64,000 nt of DNA from Leptobrachium leishanense (Eukaryota > Chordata > Amphibia > Anura > Megophryidae): the NCBI GenBank assembly GCA_009667805.1, contig CM019064.1, positions 76,568,400-76,632,399 on the forward strand. The letters are read 5' to 3'. Below, piece by piece: positions 57,219 to 64,000 of the stretch. A program made the position numbers and the translations under genes. Position 1 is the stretch's first letter; each line of letters opens with the position of its first letter. The notes under the pieces were generated by a model. It searched no databases and was not told the DNA's origin. It was given only the letters and a program-made list of their open reading frames with translations.

Positions 57219-59220
57219 ACCATTGACACAAACGTAGCTCTACCGGAAGAATTCTAGGAAAGCATTGCCGGCGGGCCTGCGCACACACGGAAATGGAAAA
57301 ACCATGAAGGATAATTCAGATTAATAAACAGTGGATAGAAAGATAAGAATGACATAGATTTGCAGTCACCGGTAAAGGCCGCCATCTCTTTCCTCTCTGG
57401 AGACGCCGACACACAGATTTCAATGTTTAGAAAATAAAGTGAAAATAAGAACGCCTCGTTTATGAAGCAACAAAGCAGTGGAAGTTAAAGATTTCACAAA
57501 TAAGGGTATTTTGGCTGCAGGAAGAGACAAAACGAGCCAGGGGGAGGCAGACCGGGTCCTGTGTGCTCTCACAGAGCTGCCATCTCTCAAGGTGCGACCT
57601 CGCTGCTCCATTTATCTTGCAAAGTACATATTTTTTGCTGCGGCGCACGAGATGCCGGCTTACATCTGTTTTCTCGAGAGTACAAACAGCATCTGCTTTG
57701 GCTGGGCCTTATTAAAAAGGTACACACGGCGCAGGATGAAAGCGCCAGCTTCCTCTGGATATTCCACAACTGAGGATGGCATTGGAGACGCAGAGCATGC
57801 CAGGAGCCAGGTAGACGCTTCCTCCTAGGATTTCCCCACCAACATTTATGCATTTCTCAACTAAAATCCTACACTAAGAACTTTGCCTGGCTCCTAAAAA
57901 AAAGTGCTGCTGGATTTTGCCTTTTCATTCTGGCTCTGAAGGTGGAGATAAACTTGCCGGGCCTATTGCAACATTGTGACAGCGAACCTGCAGTCCGGGT
58001 GAGTGACGGCTAATCTTGGCACCTCAGATGTTGTGGAACTCCATGCTCTCCATGTAGTTCTGAGGTGTCTGGGGTGTCCAGATTAGCCGTCACTGGACCA
58101 CATGAGTTTTGCAGATTATAAAATGCATGCGTTGCATTCAAGCCTGGCTGCACCAGATGCGACTGCAGGTTTCTCTGGTCCCGTGGCATCCAGGTGGCAT
58201 CACCCGCTGTGCCTCTTGGACAAAGAGCATTATGGGTCAGCTGGGAAGACATATGTATTCTGATCAATCTCCCTCACAGCCCCCATTACTTTTCATACTC
58301 TAGCGTCAACACTGTGGCCCCCCTTGTCTTAGATTGTTAGCTCTTGAGCAGACTGCTGATGGGCAGCAATGCATCTGCAATGAAAGGCGAAGGACTGGCT
58401 GGACATTTGAACCAGAATTCAAGTCACTCCCTGCACTGAGTGAAGGGATGCCAGCTCCTGCAGCGCCATGCATAGACTTCCAGTGCGCAACATCGCCACT
58501 TTCTGAGTAACCCCCCATAGAGAGTGGCCAAGAACAACTACTGAATATTGTCCCACTCACATACGCAACAACGTCTCGCAAGGCAACAACGTCTCATTAC
58601 ACGAGGACATGGTACATTAGTAGGAAGATGACATTAATACTCATAAAAAGGGAAGGTGGGGGGGGGGGGGTCTGGTGTCCTATGTCCCAATTAATGTTTG
58701 TAAATATTAATAGACGCCGAAACACCAAGCAAAGATAAGCTGCGAATTCCTTACACAGAGGATGTCAACATGCCGTCATGCTCCCTCTGACCATCAATAG
58801 CGTTCCGGCTCTTTAACGCGGTTACAAAAAGTTTGGCATCCATGCACCATCCAACCACAGCAGGGAGACACCTCCAGATCATTTAACTAGGACTGGAAAG
58901 TTCTTCGGTGAAACAAATACAATTCAACACAAGATAAAGAGATATAAAAAAAGGAATTAGCTGCAGCTCAGTCAAAACACTAAAAGTAGATCATACACCC
59001 GATTGCAAAATCTGAAAAGACACGAAGGTCAAAAGAACGGAAACAAATTTACAAAGGAATCCACTTAAAAACGGAAACAAAAAAAACGGTTTAGTAGACG
59101 ACATCAATAGACAAACGTGTGTTTTTTAATTTGATCAGCGGCGTTCAAAACCCATATCCAAGGCTCAGGCCACCAGGGACACCCATCGAATTTCTCAGAA
59201 ATCCCTTCAAACTCGAAAAC
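57219..59220. other. No gene seen; exon-proximal intron DNA with one short inverted repeat
   Basis: 58003-58093 begins GTGACGGCTAATCTTGGCAC and ends GTGTCCAGATTAGCCGTCAC, a short inverted-repeat element. A 13-base G run lies at 58658-58670. The rest has no recognised repeat, which is unusual for this window. Confidence 0.45.
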
Positions 59221-59226
59221 ACTCAC
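59221..59226 (-). other. 5' splice donor of NLK intron 1
   Basis: Read on the minus strand, the exon ends in TG and is followed directly by GTGAGT, a match to the vertebrate donor consensus. The open frame reads only one more codon before a stop (TGA) if translation continues into the intron. The phase splits a Trp codon after its second base, as expected if exon 2 starts with G. Confidence 0.9.
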
Positions 59227-59696
59227 CAGACAACACCAAAGGCCCCGTAACCGATGGGACGATCAGGTTCAATATCCAACTGCTGAGCGTGATGAGAGTG
59301 CGGGTGGTGGTGAGCCTTCACCGCAGCAGCCTGCAACTGAGCTGGGGCCACCGCTGCAGCTGGTCCAGGGGCCTGTCCAGGAGCTGGAGATGGGAAGTAC
59401 GGTTGAGCCTGTCCAGGATTCAGCATGGCTGCTGCGGCGGCAGCTGCAGCAGCAGCGGCGGCAGCCGAGGAGGAAGAAGAAGCGGAGGAGACATGCTGCT
59501 GGACTGGATGGACTGCTGCTGTGCCAGGATGCAAGTGATGCTGGGGATGGAGGTGGTGGTGATGGTGCATGTGAGGAGGGGGCAAGTGGGCCAGGTGATG
59601 GTGGTGATGATGGTGGTGACCCCCAGCCGCTGTTGACGTACCCCCATTGTACGCTGCCATCATTTTTGCATTGGCAGGTGTGCCGCAGACAGACAT
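59227..59696 (-). CDS. NLK: NLK (nemo-like kinase) coding exon 1, N-terminal part
   Basis: This exon encodes the first 156 residues of NLK plus two bases of the next codon. NLK is a proline-directed, MAPK-like serine/threonine kinase acting in Wnt/TCF-LEF, TGF-beta and Notch signalling, in nucleus and cytoplasm. Visible in the translation: a start MSVCGTPANAKMMAAYNGG close to the mammalian protein as I recall it, eight histidines at residues 27-34, a second His-rich stretch at 42-57, a Ser run then about 13 Ala at 78-90, a Pro/Ala/Gln segment, a third His cluster at 129-136, and the kinase entry DIEPDRPIGYGAFGVV at 141-156, which holds the glycine-rich ATP loop GxGxxG. The Trp codon is split TG/G across the junction, where the reading frame meets a GTGAGT donor. 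The ATG at 59694-59696 is chosen because homology starts there. The rest of the kinase domain lies outside the recognised sequence. Identification is firm; the exact transcript start is unknown. Confidence 0.95.
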
Positions 59697-61150
59697 CCAC
59701 AGAAATGCCCTTTAGTGTGTCAGGCTGGCAGGGCCACAGCCTCTTACTGGGCCATTAACAGGGACTATCCAGAAGAACTAGGACTGCGTGGAAGGAGGAT
59801 CGCTCATCATCCATCAATTCACCTCCTTCCACCCCGACAGACCGCAACGTCTGTGGCAACACGTTAGAAACTCCTCTGTACGTTAGAACAAAAAGGTATA
59901 ATTACAAAATAAAAAATAGCAAACCCAGCCCTCCCACCCCCCGGGACCTGAGATCTGCAATAAATACTAAAACCCCATGCTGACGGTGCTACATCTGCGT
60001 TCAGGGAAACAATGACTTGTCCCTCCAACCTTCCTTCAGGAGATGCCAGGGGCTGCAAAATCTACAGGGCAAGGGGCAGCCTGGTCCTTCCATTCCACAT
60101 TCTCCTGTAGCCTGGCAGAGTGCCCCTCTGCGACCCAGGGTCAACCGAAGCTCAACCCCCCCACCAAACACATTGGCACTACAGGGCACAGGGGAGGCGT
60201 CTGGGCAGCATTGGGCAATGTCTGGGAGAGATGCAAAATGCCCGGCAGAAGGAGAAGTATGTGTCAGATGGGCAGTATTGCCACAGGGGTAAAGGTTGGG
60301 CACTATGCCCTGTGGTTAGGAGGTTGAGAGTAAAATGATAGTTTTTGGGCAGCTGGAATCAAAGCGGGGGGGGGGCAATATTTGGGTGTCTGAGCAGTGT
60401 GTAAGGGGGGAGCCTGAGGTGCAAGGTGTCTGTGAGGGGAGCAGTGTTTGGGTGTCTGGGAGGGGGCAGTGTCTGGGCACTGTGCCTCTGGGAGGGTGAA
60501 TGCTGTGCCCTGGGCACAATGTTTTGGGGAGGTGCTGGTAAAGTGTGAGTGTATGGGAGGAGAGTGATGGAGGAGGCGGTTTGACAGCTGCCCAGGCCGG
60601 GCGCTCGGTGCCCAGACTGACAACAAGCAGGAAGGAGAGGGGGGTGAGGTGAGCCCGGGGAGGGAGGGCTGATGAATGAAGGGATATCAGCAGACAGAGG
60701 GGAAGCCCAGCCAGACCATTAAAGACAAGAGGAGGGGGGGGGGCGTCCTGGCTGCTCTCAGGCACCGCGCTGCCAGGCGATCCCAGCTCCTCGGCCGCGC
60801 ACGGAGATGAGGTCGAAGCCGAACAATCCACTGGGTCTCCCCCCGAGCCAGTCACAAGCTCCCAAGCCAAGCCGAGGCTGCTAGACGCGGGCAGCCCAGC
60901 CACCTGACGCCGCTACTGACTGACAGCTGCTTGGCCCAATCACAGGGGGCAGCGTCCGTACCGTCAGCCAATAGTCACAAAGGAGAGGACGAGAGGCAAG
61001 CACCAACGTGACCGGGAAAGTGGGGAGGAGCTAGCCATCAGCCTATGACCAAGCAAAGGCGGGTCATCGACGGAGATTCCCCGACGATTGATGGCAGCGC
61101 TGGCGAATCGGAGCAGGGGAACCTGCTGCTTCGTGCACGCCCCCTTTGAC
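59697..61150 (-). promoter_or_regulatory. NLK 5' UTR and probable CpG-island promoter
   Basis: The stretch upstream of the NLK start codon becomes GC- and CpG-rich from about 60560 to 61150, with G/C-rich clusters typical of a housekeeping promoter and no obvious TATA box. Two CCAAT boxes are visible, at 60936-60940 and 60968-60972 (reading ATTGG in the gene direction). They could bind NF-Y, which accepts both orientations. The part 59697-60560 is less CpG-rich and could be 5' UTR or include a 5' UTR intron; I cannot decide which. Open frames here, including one of 195 codons on the minus strand, look like by-products of base composition. The transcription start is not determined. Confidence 0.6.
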
Positions 61151-61497
61151 CTGTTGGGAAGGTAAAAGCCGTTAACCCCTTCGTGCCCTACAGGATAGCT
61201 TGCAGGGCTTTTCTTGGAAGTGGCGCTGCCTGTTCTTTCCAGGAAATAAACTGTTAAATGAGGCTGCGCCCTGAGATGTGACCCCCCTAGTGGACGGCTG
61301 AGGTGCTGCAGCTATCACTACATACTAATTCTCAGGGTGACACTTGATGTACAGCTTTCATTTTATAAAGCAGAGTGCAGGCTGTGTCAGGGACTCATGC
61401 AGGAGCTGCCTGTGACGTGTGATGCTTCAAAGCGCAGCCTAAATGCATTGCCTGGGTTATAGTGCAGGGGACATGATGTCATACCCAGACATGACAT
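61151..61497. other. No gene seen upstream of NLK
   Basis: AT/GC-mixed sequence between the CpG-rich promoter and the L2 tail; no coding or repeat signature. Confidence 0.4.
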
Positions 61498-61682
61498 CAT
61501 CATTATTAATTTATCATTATTCTTTATATAGCGCCAGCATATTCCGCAGCGGAACAATGGGCACAATATAGACAGGGTTACATTGAGACTGAACAACATT
61601 TGACAAACCAGTACAGGAGGAAACAAAGGCCATTTTCCCGTGAGAACTCACAATCTAGATGGCTTGGGGGTGGAAACAGACG

Positions 61683-63152
61683 GAGAGGACTGCAAGTTGA
61701 GAGTAATGGATTGCAAGTTGAGAGTGATGGATTTCAAGTTGAGAGTGATGGGCTACAAGTTGAGAGTGATGGAGTGCAAGGCGAGAGTGATGGGCTGCAA
61801 GTTGAGAGTGATGGATTTCAAGTTGAGAGTGATGGGCTGCAAGTTGAGAGTGATGGATTTCAAGTTGAGAGTGATGGATTTCAAGTTGAGAGTGATGGGC
61901 TGCAAGTTGAGAGTGATGGAGTGCAAGGCGAGAGTGATGGGCTGCAAGTTGAGAGTGATGGAGTGCAAGTTGAGAGTGAAGGACTGCAAGGTGAGAGTGA
62001 TGGGCTGCAAGTTGAGAGTGATGGACTGCAAGTTGAGAGTGATGGGCTGCAAGTTGAGAGTGAAGGATTGCAAGTTGAGAGTGATAGAGTGCAAGGCGAG
62101 AGTGATGGGCTGCAAGTTGAGAGTGATGGATTGCAAGTTGAGAGTGATGGGCTGCAAGTTGAGAGTGATGGACTGCAAGTTGAAAGTGAAGGACTGCAAG
62201 GTGAGAGTGATGGGCTGCAACTTGAGAGTGATGGACTGCAAGGCGAGAGTGATGGAGTGCAAGGCGAGAGTGATGGGCTGCAAGTTGAGAGTGATGGACT
62301 GCAAGTTGAGAGTGATGGGCTGCAGGTTGAGAGTGAAGGATTGCAAGTTGAGAGTGATGGAGGGCAAGTTGAAAGTGATGGAGTGCAAGGCGAGAGTGAT
62401 GGACTGCAAGGCGAGAGTGATGGAGTGCAAGTTGAGAGTGATGGACTGCAAGTTGAGAGTGATGGGCTGCAAGTTGAGAGTGATGGAGTGCAAGGCGAGA
62501 GTGATGGGCTGCAAGTTGAGAGTGATGGAGTGCAAGTTGAGAGTGAAGGACTGCAAGGTGAGAGTGATGGGCTGCAAGTTGAGAGTGATGGACTGCAAGT
62601 TGAGAGTGATGGGCTGCAAGTTGAGAGTGATGGGCTGCAAGTTGAGAGTGAAGGATTGCAAGTTGAGAGTGATAGAGTGCAAGGCGAGAGTGATGGGCTG
62701 CAAGTTGAGAGTGATGGGCTGCAAGTTGAGAGTGATGGGCTGCAAGTTGAGAGTGAAGGATTGCAAGTTGAAAGTGAAGGACTGCAAGGTGAGAGTGATG
62801 GGCTGCAAGTTGAGAGTGATGGGCTGCAAGTTGAGAGTGATGGGCTGCAAGTTGAGAGTGAAGGATTGCAAGTTGAAAGTGAAGGACTGCAAGGTGAGAG
62901 TGATGGGCTGCAACTTGAGAGTGATGGAGTGCAAGGCGAGAGTGATGGTGTGCAAGTTGAGAGTGATGGACTGCAAGTTGAGAGTGATGGACTGCAAGTT
63001 GAGAGTGATGGGCTTCAAGTTGAGAGTGATGGACTGCAAGTTGAGAGTGATGGGCTGCAAGTTGAGAGTGAAGGATTGCAAGTTGAGAGTGATGGGCTTC
63101 AAGTTGAGAGTGATGGAGGGCAAGTTGAGAGTGATCGACTGCAAGTTGAGAG
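61683..63152. repeat. 21-bp minisatellite, about 70 copies
   Basis: The unit starts GAGAGTGATGG and ends CTGCAAGTT. Because 21 is a multiple of three, four long frames (463-570 codons, both strands) stay open. They encode only the repeat, for example LQVESDG seven-residue units, and are not credited as genes. Units vary at a few positions in a structured way and form higher-order repeats of 105 bp and about 570-590 bp. Confidence 0.97.
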
Positions 63153-63224
63153 TGATGAACTGGTTGGGGCAGTGAGGTGTAACAGTGAGTCGGGTGGTAG
63201 GCTTCCCTTAATAGGAATGTCATA

Positions 63225-63480
63225 GGCCGGGTGCACATGCCATGCCATGTGATGCTGCGACGGGACCAGTCACACGCGTGCGCGCACGCAACAAGCGTCC
63301 GCCTAGAAAGCCTCCCCATCGATGCGCTAGGATGCGCGTCGACGGGCAGCAAAGCGCAATCCTCCATTGGAGGATCGCGTTTTGCAGCGTTGAGAGGGTG
63401 GCAGGCGAGCGTCGAGTGGAAGGAACGTCAACTCTCTCGGACTTTCCTTCCACTCTGAGTTCGCTCGTGTGCACCCGGCC
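63225..63480. mobile_element. Harbinger-like MITE, 256 bp
   Basis: Ends GGCCGGGTGCACATGCC and CGTGTGCACCCGGCC; flanks ATA and TTA. The interior has an inverted pair GAGGATCG and CGATCCTC-type text and is CpG-rich. Confidence 0.75.
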
Positions 63481-63890
63481 TTAAGGGAGCGTTTGAAGGA
63501 AGGGGAAAGTCTGACCGTATGAGGGAGAGCATTCCACATGATGGGGGCTGTGAGTGAGAAATCCTGCAGTCCATCATGGGAAGAGGTAATAAGGTTATAA
63601 GCTAGGCGCAGGCCGCTGGTTGATTTTAGGGAGCGGGCTGGGGTGTATTTGGTGATTAGTGAGGACAGGTAGTGGGGAGTTGAGTTAATGAGAGTTTTGT
63701 AGGTCAGGGTAAGGATTTTGAATTTAATTCTGCAGTGGATGGGGAGCCAGTGAAGGGACTCGCAGAGAGGAGCACCAGGTGAGGTGGATGAGCCTGGCAG
63801 AGGTATTCAGAATGGATTGTAGAGGGGAGAGAGGGAGGCCAGCTAGAAGATTATTACAAAAGTCAAATTGGGAGATTACATAATTTAGTT

Positions 63891-64000
63891 TTGGGATTTT
63901 TTTAATTTCAGTTCACAACATGATGCATTTGCTAATATCAGTCCATGTAACTCGGGTCGTGCGTTGTCTATTATTGTAAGCTAAACTGAGAGCTCTACAC
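63891..64000. other. No gene seen
   Basis: AT-rich sequence beyond the truncated L2 element; nothing recognised. Confidence 0.35.

Larger units (their letters stand above)
1..59226 (-). other. Presumed NLK intron 1 (repeat-filled)
   Basis: Everything downstream of the NLK exon 1 donor in the gene direction is interpreted as intron 1. No sequence encoding the next NLK segment (the kinase-domain part after the glycine loop) was recognised in the available frames, though a short exon of about 130 bp could be missed by eye. The interval contains only mobile elements, simple repeats and unassigned DNA. NLK is a large gene with a long first intron in other vertebrates as far as I recall, so a length above 59 kb is plausible but unproven. 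Confidence 0.5.
61498..63890 (-). mobile_element. L2-like retrotransposon, 3' part, with minisatellite and MITE in it
   Basis: The 3' tail at 61498-61560 reads TATATAGCGCCAGCATATTC and CGCAGCGGAACAATGGG. Read on the minus strand, 63890-63485 resembles decayed L2 reverse-transcriptase C-terminal text (LAGLPLSPLQSIL, and ATTAAATTCAAAATCC with CTTACCCTGACCTACAAA), parallel to 26930-27160. The 3' UTR holds the minisatellite 61683-63152 and a Harbinger-like MITE 63225-63480. The 5' end is truncated near 63890. Confidence 0.8.

Noticed and set aside
1..59226. NLK exon 2
   Set aside because: No segment encoding the next part of the kinase domain was recognised on the minus strand; a short exon might still be missed by eye.
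60316..60903. 195-codon minus-strand frame upstream of NLK
   Set aside because: Pro/Ser/Leu-rich composition fits the GC-rich promoter; no homology, and it overlaps the presumed 5' region.
61600..63367. Four very long open frames (463-570 codons, both strands)
   Set aside because: They only translate the 21-bp minisatellite; a period divisible by three keeps every frame open on both strands.

Overview
The window looks like 64 kb of vertebrate nuclear DNA, most probably from a frog (anuran). It holds one recognisable host coding segment: exon 1 of NLK (nemo-like kinase) on the minus strand at 59227-59696, closed by a GTGAGT splice donor. The CpG-rich stretch above it (about 60560-61150) is the probable promoter. 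No NLK exon 2 was recognised, so positions 1-59226 are read as the start of a very long NLK intron 1; this is inference from the single exon. The frog assignment rests on the NLK sequence, the repeat families (CR1 and L2 tails, Tc1 elements, hAT and Harbinger-like MITEs) and general appearance. No database search was possible.

Nearly everything else is mobile DNA in various states of decay, often nested. From left to right: 1-2945 holds two hAT-like copies head to head, one carrying a G-rich minisatellite, the other split by a deleted Tc1 element with long terminal repeats and by an 800-bp foldback. 4525-5074 is another hAT copy and 5402-6532 a solo LTR. 8520-10121 has a Harbinger-like MITE and a foldback arm hit by two MITEs. 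12012-12749 and 41771-42300 are related piggyBac-like repeats. 14168-15090 is a foldback whose relative at 44450-47143 is split by a nearly intact Tc1 transposon. 15602-16386 is a hAT element and 16850-17591 the open 3' part of a CR1 reverse transcriptase. 19518-22420 carries Harbinger-like, hAT and TTAA-flanked MITEs. 23858-26247 is a three-level nest. 26455-27595 is a decayed L2 retrotransposon containing the YADD motif. 33898-35134 is a broken Tc1 element inside an L2 tail. 35451-37915 is a 2.5-kb hAT element. 42881-42968 is a perfect 88-bp palindrome. 49740-51122 contains another nested hAT. 61498-63890 is an L2 3' part whose untranslated region contains about 70 copies of a 21-bp minisatellite.

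The genes do not form an operon or pathway. NLK is a host MAPK-like serine/threonine kinase gene; the remaining coding sequence is transposase or reverse transcriptase, mostly broken. Quiet stretches without recognised repeats (for example 7400-8400, 10200-11950, 57220-59220) are the best places to look for conserved intronic regulatory elements.
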